Of a DNA stretch of 64,000 nucleotides, positions 41,221 to 53,178 are shown piece by piece. The position numbers and the translations under genes are program-made. The DNA comes from Dermacentor variabilis (Eukaryota; Arthropoda; Arachnida; Ixodida; Ixodidae). Where the stretch lies: contig NC_134576.1 in NCBI RefSeq assembly GCF_050947875.1, forward strand, positions 58,904,255 through 58,968,254, given 5' to 3'. Below the pieces are notes generated by a model that saw only the letters and a program-made list of their open reading frames with translations, did no database searches and was not told the DNA's origin. Position 1 is the first letter of the stretch, and each line of letters begins with the position of its first letter.

Positions 41221-42146
41221 CAGTTAATTTGCAAGGGATAGCTCGAGTATGGTCCGGTCAGTAGGGTCCCGGTCATTCCGTTTCCGTTTCTGGGCCACCC
41301 ATGTAATATGTACAGTTTGACTTCGACGAGGACACGGTCAAAAGACGTTAATGCCTTCAGCTCACGCGTTCTTATGGGGCCATTGTTCAGCTGGCTTAGA
41401 GACAGCACATATTCGGGCGGCTCAGCGTCGTCGTCAGATTCCGGAGATCGCGGCGAAAGCCGGCTCAGGGGGTCAGCGTTCAGCATCTGTCGTCTTTGTG
41501 GGTACTGTAGCCGGTAGCGGTAGGCCCCCTGGTGGAATGACCAACGTTCTATCCATGCGGCGGCCATTGTGGGTGTCTGCTTCTCCGATCTCAGGAGGCC
41601 CAACAACGGCTGGTGGTCAATCACCAAGGCAAATTCTTGACCTAGAAGGCAGTCAAGGAATTTCGTGACGCCGAATACCAGTGCCAGTGAGTCTCGCTAG
41701 ATCAGCGAATAGTTGCGCTCCGCCTGCGTTAATGTTCGCGAGCGGAAACCGATGGGCCTGTCAAGGTTACCGGTCCTGTGAAACAAGACAGCTCCCACAC
41801 CGTATGGAGACGCGCCCCATTCAAATTTAAGTTTTCTTGAAAGGTCGAAATGAACAAGAACCTTGGCTGTTTTAAGGCTTTGCTTGGCAAGATCAAACGC
41901 GAGCACTTGAGGCTGTTTCCATTGCCAACGTGCGTTCTTTTCAAGCAGTTGATTCAACGGACCAAGTGTGGTTGATATGTTCGGCAGAAACCTCGCGTAA
42001 AAAGTAATCATACCCAAAAACGAACGTAGCTCGCTGACATTACAGGGGCTCGGTGCCTGCATGATAGCGTCAAGGTTTTTTTCTGTCAGTTGATGCCCAT
42101 CACGATCGATCCGATGGCCTAGATAAGTTACTGCTGGGCTGCGCAA
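41221..42146 (-). pseudogene. gypsy-2 RNase H and connection
   Basis: 42146-41697 covers the end of the RT (TYLGHRIDRDGHQL, LRSFLGMITFYARFLPN) and the RNase H start FEWGASPYGVGAVLF, where the catalytic Asp of the usual DAS is Gly. An in-frame stop follows at 41697-41699. 41627-41196 continues with VIDHQPLLGLLR and the tether region, ending before the integrase. Confidence 0.85.
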
Positions 42147-42192
42147 GTTGCATTTATTGAATCTTAGCTTTACATCGCCCTTTCGGAAGCGC

Positions 42193-42618
42193 TCAGACGT
42201 TTTTCAGCCTTTCGCCGACATCAATCGCTTTTTCGGAAATGAGCACATCGCCAAGATAAGCCTGCGCTCCTGGAAAGCCAGCGAATACCTCATCCATTTT
42301 TCTTTGGAATATCGCGGGCGCAGAGGCTATACCGAAAGGAAGTCGATTGTAGTGAAATAGCCCTTTTGGCGTATTAATGACGCAAACTTTCGTCGCGTTA
42401 TTCTCTAGTGCCACTTGATTGTATGCATCCCGTAAATCCAGAGTGCTGAAATAGTCGCCATCCTGTAACTGGGCAAACATATCCTCAATGATTGGCAATG
42501 CGAATTGCTCAGTTGCACACGCTGGATTTACTGTGGCCTTGAAATCGCCGCAGATTCTTACTGCGCAGTCTTTCTTAAGCACTACGACTATGGGCGTTGC
42601 CCAGCCAGAGCGGGCCAC
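42193..42618 (-). pseudogene. gypsy-2 reverse transcriptase palm
   Basis: Shows GWATPIVVVLKKD, FSTLDLRDAYNQV, LPFGIASAPAIFQRKMDEV and the active-site box QAYLGDVLIS. Gly replaces the first Asp of the YxDD motif (codon GGC). Separated by frame breaks from the upstream linker at 42961-42707 (NDYHDVFSEELGLIKG). Confidence 0.87.
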
Positions 42619-42706
42619 CGGTGACAGTACGTCCAGAGAAACTACACGGTCGAGCGAGTGACACTCGCTCGCGCAGCACGTATGGAAAGGGTCTGGCCTT
42701 ATAGAA

Positions 42707-43435
42707 CTAGGGTACGGCGCATTCGTTTATGTGCAGGCTGGCTGGAGGACCCTTGATTAGCCCCAGTTCCTCGGAGAACACGTCGTGGTAGTCATTGAAT
42801 ATGCTGTTCACGCTGGATTCGCTTGATTCATTCGTTGCCGCCGGTTCCTCTACAAAACGAACCACCGGAGCACCTGTGCTGTTCAGCTGCTGGATTAAAT
42901 CGTGACCGCAGAGGCTTGGTCCCGCACAGTCCAACACGGTCAGTACACACTTCACTGTCACCCCTTTATGACAAACCTGGAGCGCAAGCTCCCAAAGTAC
43001 TTGAAGGCGTCCTGTGTAGCAGGATAAATTGAGACTGGACGGTTTCAGTTTCGGCCATTGCTCACGGTGCTTATAATACAGTTGACGCTGGATGACACAA
43101 ACGGGTTACCCGTTATCGACTTCCATGCTCAGCTGCACACCGCACCAAGCAAGCGCCCTGCGGTTCCAGGCAGCTTTTTCGTTGCGCTCCGAAACTCCAA
43201 ATGTGGGCGGCTTCGTGTTCTTCGTCTGCTGAGGCTTCCGTCCCCAAGAGCGTGTTAGTTTGTGCCGTCCTTGCCGTGCCTTGTTCTCGAGCCCTGCGAC
43301 TTCGACATTTCTATGCAAGGTGACCCCGTCGTCCGCAGCGTTAACAGCGAGCGTGAGAGCAGGGGCAACCTGCGTTGTAATGTTTCGTACTACCTTACCT
43401 TGCGCATTCTTGACGTGCGGCAACCCTCCTGTCAT
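42707..43435 (-). pseudogene. gypsy-2 gag end, protease and linker remnants
   Basis: 43435-43106 ends in QLSMEVDNG followed immediately by a stop; the position corresponds to the retropepsin Asp-Thr/Ser-Gly site, altered to Asp-Asn-Gly and terminated. The protease body resumes in other frames down to 42961-42707 (LDCAGPSLCGHDLIQQL), which is the protease-RT linker. Confidence 0.68.
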
Positions 43436-44009
43436 CCACCAGAGTTTTTTTCTGATACGCCTGTACTTTTAACACGGGTGTCGTTGCCGATCCGTTCATC
43501 CGGTTTATATCACTATCCACAGCCTCAGCTGCACGGACCATTGCTTCAGCGTCTTGTAGCGTTAATTCCCGCTTTGCCAGTAGCTGCTTCTGTGGGGCAC
43601 CTGACCGTATACCATAGACAATGCGATGTTGTAGCATGCGATCTAAAGCACTGCCGAAATTGCAATTGTCAGCTATTCGGCGAATGTCTACCAGGAATTC
43701 ATTATTCGGCTCGCCCTCCGCTTGACAACGACTGAAGAACTTGTAGCTTTCGGCAATTTCGTGTCTCTTGGGAATGTAGTGCTCACTCAAAACTTCGACG
43801 ACTTCTTCATACGTCAACGCATTTGGCTTGCGCGAAGCCACCTTCCCTGCCAGCACTTGGGTCGTATGCGTATTTAAGGCAGCAACAAGCAATGCTCTTT
43901 TCTTAGCCGAGTCTTCAATCGCATTCACTTCAAAGTATGCTTCTAGTTTAATAAGGCACGCCTTCCACTTATCTTTGCCTTCTTCGAAGTCCGAAAGTGC
44001 GTGAGCCAT
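43395..44009 (-). pseudogene. gag: gypsy-2 gag
   Basis: The ATG at 44009 is the first inside the element after the LTR. About 200 residues of a retrotransposon capsid follow: FEEGKDKWKACLIKLEAYFE, VLSEHYIPKRHEIAESYKF, NEFLVDIRRIADNCNFG and LLAKRELTLQDAEAMVRAAE, a gag pattern common in animal Ty3/gypsy elements. The frame ends before any intact zinc knuckle, which appears lost through frame breaks. Confidence 0.82.
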
Positions 44010-44092
44010 GATGGCCTTGGTTTCACATTTCTGCGTGGGTTCCGATTCAGCGTCGACTTTCACTGCATGGCGATGTCGATCCTCGTCGCCAC

Positions 44093-44323
44093 TGTAGCAT
44101 AGCCATGGCGTGTTCGCAGAAACGCCAGACCAGTGAAGCATCAGCGTAGTCAGTAGAACATAATGAACGTTTCTTAAAAGGTTTAAAGCGTATTTATATG
44201 TAGCCTAGTGGCAGGAAGATAGGAAGGAGCACGTGTTATCAGTGATAGCCCGAACTGTGAAGGATCGCCAGATGAGGCGATAAAAGGTGCGCGCACTTCG
44301 AAAACACTGGTGAAGTTGCAACA
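44093..44323 (-). repeat. 5' LTR of gypsy-2
   Basis: A 231-bp repeat of 39845-40071 with many substitutions and small indels. On the minus strand it is followed by GTGGCGACGAGGATCG (44078-44092), a TGG-containing primer-site candidate whose tRNA I cannot name. Confidence 0.8.
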
Positions 44324-45161
44324 CTCTTTTTTTCCGTCACCAGGGAATTTCGGTTCAGGACGTACTATGCTTGAAGAGGAATGAAGTCTTCGTTTTCCCC
44401 ACAGCCTCACGATGCTACCTTGTAGTGTTGATGGTCTCCGCAAAAGGAGGAATTCCCGATTCGCACTTCGCTTTTTGGGAAACAGCTTGTCCTTACGATA
44501 CGTAGATCCTTTCTCTTAGGCCATGATTTCGGAAATTCAATGCTGAACTTCTCGAAGTAAACTCAGCCGCTCGCAACTGTGTGCAAGAACCGGCTTTCTG
44601 ATCGAAGCATGACCCGCATGTTCATAGGTATCACTTAGTTCTCGTAGGTTCTGAGAGATAGCGCCAATGTTCGATCGCAAGTAGAAGTGCACGCGCCGCC
44701 GTATTTTCTTGAAGGGAAGAAAAAAAATGGTTCCATAACATGTGTTTTTGCGATTCGCAGGTAAGCGAACGCTTTCGTGATTTTTACGTCCACTTTGTTT
44801 CATGTTAGATGCAACCGGTAACATCCGCGACCTACAAGAAAAATTGTGATTTATCATAATATAAGGTAAGCGATGCAAATGCAATGCAATGGCTATCCAG
44901 ATGTATCACGATCAGCAAACGTCAAATAATGAAGCAATTGTTTCGCAGTTGGGCCGTCATATTCAGGGGACAAAGATGAATATCAAACGTCCTCAGTTTT
45001 TTTACATTAACCATCATCTCACGTGTTATAATGCTCGAGATCACCGATGGAAGTACCAGAGTAATATATATTTATCGAAACAAATGCAGAGAGTTCAACC
45101 TGCGGTTTAGATTGCTCTTACCTGCTACTTTAGATTGGAAAATAGGTATGGTGATGATGTT
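44324..45161. other. Intergenic stretch, no gene recognised
   Basis: One minus-strand frame of 115 codons (44537-44884) has a fairly hydrophilic end but no known domain and no supporting exon partner. Confidence 0.4.
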
Positions 45162-45162
45162 G

Positions 45163-45239
<77 letters not shown>

Positions 45240-45257
45240 CATTATTATTATTATTAT
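45162..45257. repeat. (TTA)n microsatellite
   Basis: About 95 bp of ATT/TTA repeats with one C interruption at 45240. No identifiable retroelement 3' end directly upstream, so it is not assigned as a tail. Confidence 0.95.
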
Positions 45258-48200
45258 AGTAGGTGCGCACATGCAAATCCACCAAGTTACTCTCTAGAGT
45301 CACGCGCACAGTCGACTGGCACAAAAACGAGCTCGGCCTCGCATCTTATCCAGTATGTTGTTGCTATTGGTGGCGATGTCGACATGCATCCGCCTGGTGT
45401 CCATTGGGTGAAGTGCTTGCTACCACGTGACAAGGCCGAGTGCATCCCAGCAAATTGTGTGCGCGACGAGCATGCGGCGCACGTCGCCCACACCATCTGC
45501 AAGATTTCACTTCAGTCCACATAACGAACGACGCAGCAGTGGCAGACAGAAGTTGCAAACGCGGGAGAATGTTGAACGAAGGCTTTGCTTTATGAAGGCC
45601 CCTTCACAGCACTAGCGCATTATAGAGCGCTAGTCAATGCGGAACCCATTGGCGACACAAACTGGCGCGTTTAGAAAGAGTTCTCATCCCGCCTGACGCA
45701 TTGTTCACTCCTCCCCCCCCCCCCCGACCTCTCAAGAGATACGCTATGCGTGTACTCAAGCTTGCTACGTCGTTTCTCAGAGGTTTGTTTCCAATTGACG
45801 GTAAGTGCAAGAGTGGTTGATGTGCACTAGGCACCAAAAAGCCGAAGTACACCGTCGCACAATGAACCTTGGAAAACATATTACGTGCACTAAAACCTTG
45901 ACGAGCTTCCCTGAAAATCACCCACCACACTCAGACTCGTTTAGCTCCATGACGCTTTAGCATCGAAAACACTCGAAATGTAGCTACGACGGCATTGCTA
46001 GCAAACCACACGACATCGAACAACGCTATACATATCAGACTTTTATTCGTTACAAAAAAAAAGTGCAGCTAATCGCAAGTATTGCTGCTTAATTCAAAGA
46101 TGCAATTGGTAACAGTGAGCAGTTGCTGCCCCACAAATATAATTCAGTAATTGCTGAAATATAATTACTCCTTGACGTAACAGTTCTGCGGAAACCTTCA
46201 AGGTGGAGAAAAGTAATTAATAAAGGGAAGAAAGAAGAAAAACGGATGGATGTGTGATTTTCCCTTTATCGTTACTCCTTTTACGTTACTGTCTTCCCAT
46301 TCTTTATTAACATTGCTCAAATAGAGTAAAGAGAACGTGCCGGCATGATTGCTCACTGTATCCTATTCAACCATTCACACATTCTTTATGCCACTTACAA
46401 TCGCTTTGAGATTTTTCCGTCCGTCATTGCTCCCTCGTTTTCTTATAAACACATCAGCAGCAAGAATCAAACCTCACTAGCTGTGCGCGCAGTACGAAAG
46501 GGTGCTGTTTTAACGTGCAAGCGAAATGCGTCTAGCCATGCTTGTGGTTAATCAATGCCGTTAAGCTCGCGTCTAGCTCCTCTACGAAGCACAGCCCTCT
46601 ATTGTTGATCGTGCTCGCAGAAGATGCTTCCTGCAGGACCAATGAAAAGCTGAAGAAGAATGTTCGCAGGCGATACCCTCACGTCAACGTCTCAAATGGC
46701 CATCGTAATTGATCCCTGGGAGCGTCAGTTTATTTCGTCGGCTAACACCCTGCTGAATGTTAACATGAGAAAATAAAAACTGAGCACCTGGCGTTTGCCT
46801 CTCCAGCAGTGCGCATGTGTGTGTGTGTGTGTGAAGTGATTTTAAAGAGAATGGAAGAGATAAGTGCAGTGCCTTAACCGTCTCTCACAGGAGGGCACCT
46901 CAACAGCACTGCACAGGGAAAAGGTTGTAGGGAGAAAAAGATGAAGAGAGGGGAAAGGAGAAGGCGGGAGGGGCCAACCCTCGTTTGCTCGGGTACGTGG
47001 TGTCGCAACACACCAAACGCTTGCTGACGCAGACGCGCCTGCGGGGGCAGTGCGCATAGGTGAGGCTACTGCGTGGTTTGACCACGGGTATTCCGGTGCA
47101 ATTACCGGCAATTTGAAAGCCTCAAACCTGCGTCGCCTGGTACACCTCGACACATCAATACAGAACCAATTACGTGTAATTGGGTGCCGACAAACAAAAA
47201 CAACTGAACTACTGTGAGCGTCACCGAGTAAGAAAATGTCATTACTGAAGTACCGAAGCACCAAAAAATTTTGATGATTGCAGTAAATTATTAGATACAA
47301 TTCTTTACCTAGCATTGTGACTTCAGCTCCCCCCAGTGAGCGGAATTTCAGCGGATGAAAAGAACAGTATCGTGGCGTACAGATTGCTGTTCACTGCTCA
47401 CTGAGATGTGCTCGAATCAAGGACATTCATAATATTGAAGATTGGCGAGGAATCATGGTAGCATGCCAGGATAACTGATCAATTGAATATTTCTATATAC
47501 TGCTTAATATTTTCTGTATAATGGTTTATGAAGTTTTCGCTTCTATTGAAAGTAACGCCTTCCCAAAGCAAGCATGCGGTAATTTGTCTTCGAAATCCTT
47601 ATAAACCTGGAATCAATTGAAATGTGGTGAAATGCTCTTAATACAATGATTACACAGGAAACAAGTGTATCCTGCAGTTGATTTTTGTGGGCCTTTCCTT
47701 CCATCCTTAGCACGCTCTTGTCGCCCACTGCTGCTATAGAACTTTAGAGATTGGCATACTGAATGCTCGTTTTAAAAGTCTCGAATTCTCTCTCTCTCTC
47801 TGTGCTTGTGCACATGGGTGTGTGTGTGTGTGTCCATTGAATGAAGCAGCGAAATGGTCGCGCGTAATTACATACCGAGTAATGTTTTTTTTTTAGTTTT
47901 CTTGAATTTTAAAAATTGCCTGTGACGATAGCATAATTTACACCCATGAGCTGGATTCAGGAGAGCACGTTGTTGGGCGAGTCGGTCGTACATACATCAA
48001 GAAGGGAATTGCGGTAAAAAAGACACGCCCATGTCCTTACTCGACTGTGTCTTTTTTAGCGCAATTCCCTTCTTTAAGTATGAGCTGGATTACTTGGAGC
48101 GGCGGGCAATAGTCATACGGGAAATCGAAATGCATTATTTACTAAATAATGAACGTTAATTACCGCCCCTATGAATTATTTATCGTGCACATTACAATTT

Positions 48201-49460
48201 ACGCATTGCAGGCTTTGAGTTCGCAACACGTATCCTCTTGAAAAGAAGCTGCAGGTTGACGCCAGTTTCGATGTATTATTTACAAAAGTGTGGGACGAAA
48301 TATATCGGTGTTCGAGTTACAGTTTGGCAAAAAGTAATTGGAACAACACTCCATTTTTACGGTTACATTTGTGGGCATATCTCCAAAGTGGAGCCATTTT
48401 GGAAAATAATTATAAGTAGATACGCCTTGCAAACTCACCGGCTACAATTCGTAAATTGTAATATGTGCTATAAAGTAACCAATTATTAAATTTAGGACGT
48501 TTCTTTTTAATGCCGGAAAACGTTAAAAATTATTCCGTCGTATATGCGTAAACGTAAACACACTTTCATAATCATCTACGAAACCATCGTCCAGCACAGA
48601 TTCCCACAAGTACACGTGAACCCCTGTATTTTTTTAGTACGTAATTCGTCAGAAAGATCGTTACTGTTTTCGGTGTGGCGAAAAGATATAACTTGATTGC
48701 GTAGAAAATTGCAGTCGAAAGTCCCGCTGCTGCTTCAACCACCCGAGTAAAAACGGACAAGTTCACGCAACATCCACCTGATCTCGGTCTCTAGGATGAT
48801 CTCTGTAAATTAGCCAATAGGAGGCATAACGCCGTCCACATGAGATGCCACCACTCCGATTTTATGTTTTCGTCTTTTTTTTTACTCACAAAAGCTTCCT
48901 TTTCGCTACGAATGAAGAATTCGTTATTACGGAAGCTGTATGGAATCTAGTTTGGCTTAACATCTTCATTAAGTGTTTCGTTCACTAGGGGACGGTACAG
49001 TTTCAAGAAGATTCCCACAATCGTTAGTAATTTAGGGTAGGCAAGCTTTTACCTGGTCTCTACTGGCCCGCGAATATCGCCGTGAATGGTATAGGTGACA
49101 GTAACCTGCAAACATCATCACGCATTGTCAATGCCTCACAGGCCTTTAGAATAATTTTCAAGCAATCGGCCATCTCCCATATTATGTATTAATGTTTCAT
49201 GTGTCAAAAGTAGCATTTTGAACCAAATAGTTTCCATGAAACATCGTCGCGCATTGTGTGGACAATTAACTTCATTCATCTCAACTCGACTTTCTTTGTC
49301 AGCCTGAATTCTGGGACACCTGGTGTTCCGGTAACAGAGTGATGGCAGGACAGTAACACGATTACTATGAACCTAGTCCACTCCTATATGCAAGGATGTC
49401 AATACAACATATGTTCCATTCACTTATTGCATCAAATTTAGAGAAAGCTTGACTACTCAC
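45258..49460. other. Intergenic or intronic stretch, no gene recognised
   Basis: Contains a C homopolymer (about 45712-45725), (TG)n and (TC)n runs near 46817 and 47790-47832, and a long hairpin at 47999-48074. If the CLCA-like first exon at 49461-49630 is real, this would lie in its first intron, but I found no second exon. Confidence 0.45.
47999..48074. repeat. 28-bp-arm hairpin
   Basis: 47999-48026 pairs with 48047-48074 at 27 of 28 positions around a 20-bp loop; the stem includes AAGAAGGGAATTGCG and a run of A. Confidence 0.92.
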
Positions 49461-49630
49461 CCATTCCTTAAGATTCCGCACAACGTTTTCGTTGGGTAGA
49501 GCATCCGGGTGTATCGATACCCTAATATTAAGGTAACCACCGTCACTTTCGTTCGGTGGTCCCCATAGCCAACGCACGCCAAACAGCATAACAACAGTGT
49601 AAGAGCGAGTGACGCTCTCAGCAAGGCCAT
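49461..49630 (-). pseudogene. CLCA-like first exon (signal peptide, frameshifted)
   Basis: ATG at 49630 opens a good signal peptide, MALLRASLALTLLLCC ending near ACVGYGDH. In a shifted frame the same DNA continues with GGYLNIRVSIHPDALPNE and VVRNLKEW, matching the start of mature CLCA proteins (conserved Gly-Gly-Tyr, then alternating hydrophobics and a helix). The exon ends at a consensus donor GG|GTGAGT (49460). One frame change at about 49575-49590 is needed, so this is a decayed copy, a sequencing error or a misread start. It lies on the opposite strand to the CLCA-like exons at 9.3-11.9 kb, so it belongs to another gene copy. Confidence 0.55.
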
Positions 49631-50355
49631 GCCGACTCTGCAATAGTAGCAACGAGAGAGAACGTATAGGCTTAATGACTCATCATGCACATACGAAGTG
49701 GGTTGGAGCTAATGGTAAGGAAACCACTTGCGAAATTCCTAGTGATTTCTAGCGTCAGTACCAGTACTTAGCCACGTCATTAGAAGACAAACATTCCTTG
49801 CTGTATGCGCTATAACAGACACAAACTAGTGCGCTTATAACGTCGTTGAACGCATTCGCATGCTTCAATTACTTGGCTTGTGCGGTTGCTGAATAAATAA
49901 GACTCTATCCCCGTTCCGTTTTTTTGTTTTACAAACTGCATTGGCAACGTACTTTTGGTCAGGGTGCTTAATAAGCAAAAAACCATTTGCAAGACTCCTT
50001 ATGTTGGCAATCCTCAAACGGTTATGAACCAAAAACTATTCTACATATATATTTTCTCTCTATTCTTGTTTCCCCCAACCTCCCCCTTACCCCGGAGGGA
50101 ATCGCGAGAACGCATACTTATTTCACGTATTTTCCAACTAAAGTTTCATGTATTTATGACACGTATCCTCCCGACACATGCACATTTGAGTTCCCTCTTT
50201 CAAACGCCGAAAGCAGGTATTGTGCACTCATTTTTGGACCCGGCTGTTTCACAGGCAGAGAAATAGAGCATTTGCAGGGTTCAGGGACTCTCTCTACTCT
50301 CATTCCCTCCAAATTCTTTCTTTTATTTAGAATGTCGGTGCTAGAGAGTCCACCG

Positions 50356-53080
50356 CTACTGTACGCTAAATTTCTCTACGCTATCCATGCGAATAATTTC
50401 CCGGGGCAAAGCGTTCCATATTTCAATGGTAGCAGGAAAAAATGAAAATTTTAACGTGTTACAGCGTGTGACGTATTGCCTGATATGTTTACCAAGACAA
50501 TTTCTACGGAAATGACGATGTGGTAATTTCAAATGGACGTGTTTATCTATTTTTATGCGATCATAATAAAGCAAAAAAAAAGAGCTTCATTGGTGCCACA
50601 CGCCTCCAACAAGCAAGTGTAGGAATGCCTGCGGCTTTTCGAAGAGCAGCGACGCTGTCCTGACGGGAATATTTTGAATAGACGAAACGTAACGCCCCCT
50701 TTTGAATTCTTTCCAATCTATCTATAAGGTATACCTGATGAGGGTTCCAAAATATACTGCCATATTCGAGAATGGGCAGCACTAGGGTTTTATAGGCTAA
50801 TAACCTAATGGAAGGCGGAGCCGCAGCCAACTTTCTTCGTAGAAACCCCAGTGTTTTAAAAGCTCTTGCGCATGTATTCTCTATGTAAACGTTCCACTTT
50901 AGTTTACTTGTAATTGTTAAGCCCAAATATTTTACAGCGTCTGTTCGTGTTATGTCCGATCCCGCTATTCTGTAATTGAATGTAATAAACTTCTTATGGC
51001 TAATAGTCGTGCACTTTGTTTTTCTGACGTTAATTTGCATGACCTGGGTTACACACCGTTGAATAATTTTATCTAAGGAGGCATTTAGGAGCTTCTGATA
51101 CTCAGTTTCACGCACACAGGTGTACAAAACCAGGTCATCAGCGAATAACCGAACTTTCACGCCTGCTTCAACACAATTATCAACGTCGTTGATATATATA
51201 AGAAATAATAGTGGCCCTAAAACCGATCCCTGTGGTACTCCGGAGTATGCCTCAAGTAAATCAGACTTAGTATTATTAATGGTCACATATTGTGTACAGG
51301 TAGGCAGTGATCCAGGCTAATAATTTTGGTTTTATACCAATAGACTTAAGTTTCTCGATTAATTTAATATGTACAACGCGGTCAAATGCTTTCGAAAAAT
51401 CAATGAATATATCAACGATTTGTGACCTATCAATAATTGCTGAAACGAAATCTTTTGTAATCTCTAAAAGTTGTGTTACTGTAGATAACCCTCTTCTAAA
51501 ACCATGTTGCATTGGGCATAATAAATTCTTTTGTTCAAAGTGTGTCATGATTGCTTCTTTAATTATATGCTCGAGTGATTTGCAACAGTACCTTGTAAGT
51601 GATATCGGCCGATATTTGTCTACCAGTGTCTTTTTTCCTTCTTTGTGAATAGGAGCAACCTTTGCGCTTAACCAGTCCGCAGGTAACGTGGCTGTACTAA
51701 TCGACTCGGTGGATATGGTGTATAAGAAGGGTGTTAACTGCCTTACATATCGTCTCAGAAACGTGTTAGATATGTCATCAGGACCAGGGGCACCCTTGGT
51801 ATCAATTTGTAAAAGCAAGTTCAACACGCCTGACTCTATTATCAGAAGCTCTGGCATAACGATGGCAGGTTCAGCCAAGGATGTGCTTATTAAAGGTGAA
51901 CGAGTGAATACGGATTGAAAATAATTATTAAATCTATTTGCTATAGTGCCTTCGTTTGTTCCAACAGAGCCATTAATATCTAAGTTACTAGCACGATCCT
52001 CTGGTTTCGATAGATACCTCCAGAACTTTTCTGGTTGGTTCTGCATGAAGTTCACTAGGGTATTTGAAAAGAAGTTATTTCTCGCAGTTCTGATCTCCGA
52101 TTTTAACGTCTGCGAAAGTTCACATATGTCTTTGCAGGTATTCCTTTTATTCCTCACTCTTTTCAATTTCCGTTTAAGGTGGATTATGTGGCGTGTTATC
52201 CAAGAAGACCTATTCCCAATCCTCTTTAGCTTTGTAGGTATGAATGTTTTTTCACAGTGCACGATAGCTTCTTTTAATTTCACCCACGGCTCATTAACAG
52301 CCCCGAAATGCTCAATTGAAAAATTATGCAGTGCCTGCTCTAAGTAATCTATTACGCTTTTCTCGGCAGCCCGGTTGTAGTCTTTAATTTCAATACGCGA
52401 GGGGTTAGTATAACCGTTTGGGCCCATAATTGTGTTGCGTGCAGTCAACACTAAAATCTTATGATCCGAGATACCATCAGCTATGCTGTTACTTGTTGAT
52501 AATGATCCTGACACGAGAGCCATGTCTAGCAGCTACGACGTGTCTCCCTGCACACGTGTGGGTTCTTTGACAACTTGAGATAAAGAAAAACTAAACATTA
52601 TATCCAAAAGTTGCTCAGAACACTGCTTTCCTTTCGTGCCCACCGTAGGTCTTCCCAATTCATGTCCGGTAAGTTGAAATCCCCTGTTAGCATTATGTTA
52701 GTGCGTGGGTTTGTCGCGCTCTGTAGATAGTCACATACTTGTGCTAGGTAATCATCTGGCGGTCCTGGAAATCTATAAATAGCACCCACTAAGAGCGAGT
52801 TCTCATTAAGCTTAACCCTACACTATGTACTCTCGTGGTTTGCTATTCCTATTTTTCTTTGGAAGGGTAGGTGATTCTTTATCGCAATAGCCACTCCACC
52901 TCCACGCCCGTCACGATCTGTGCGTAACAATGTATACGAGGAGGGGACTACTTCTGAATCATGGATTTCAGGATGGAGCCAGGTTTCTGTGATGATGATA
53001 ACGTCTGGAGAGTACAGTAGTATTAATTCTTCACATTTAACAACTTCATTAACAATACTACGGGCATTGAAACAAAGCAA
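50356..53080 (-). pseudogene. ORF2 (endonuclease and RT), multiply frameshifted
   Basis: Five collinear frame pieces. 53080-52823: endonuclease start LCFNARSIVNE, IIITETWLHPE, RGGGVAIAIKNH. 52789-52598: YRFPGPPDDY and LTGDFNLPDMNWED. 52523-51276: DGISDHKILVL, the linker, then RT YRPISLTRYCCKSLEHII, HGFRRGLSTVTQLLE, FIDFSKAFDRV. 51286-50561: YSGVPQGSVLGPLLFLIYIN, active site RLFADDLVLYT, then YGSIFWNPHQV and RLERIQKGALRFVYSKY. 50574-50356: C-terminal piece. Endonuclease and RT catalytic residues are all still present despite the frame breaks. Confidence 0.87.
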
Positions 53081-53178
53081 CGAAAGCGAGGCATGATTTT
53101 CATTCCGTCAGGCGGTCGTACCGTGTCAATGTCTCGATTTGCCCGCCCAACTTGGACTCGCTCAAATTCGCGATCATT

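Larger units (their letters stand above)
39845..44323 (-). mobile_element. Decayed Ty3/gypsy retrotransposon (gypsy-2)
   Basis: A 4.5-kb element with LTRs at both ends and, reading leftward, gag, protease, RT, RNase H and integrase. LTRs are visibly diverged, the frames are broken many times and catalytic residues are lost, so it is much older than gypsy-1 and from a different lineage. The flanks do not show a clear target-site duplication. Confidence 0.88.

Noticed and set aside
44537..44884. 115-codon minus-strand frame with hydrophilic end
   Set aside because: No domain and no neighbouring exon; might be an exon of an unknown gene but cannot be supported.
45135..45524. Poly-Tyr/Ile/Asn frames across the (TTA)n tract
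   Set aside because: Pure by-products of the microsatellite.
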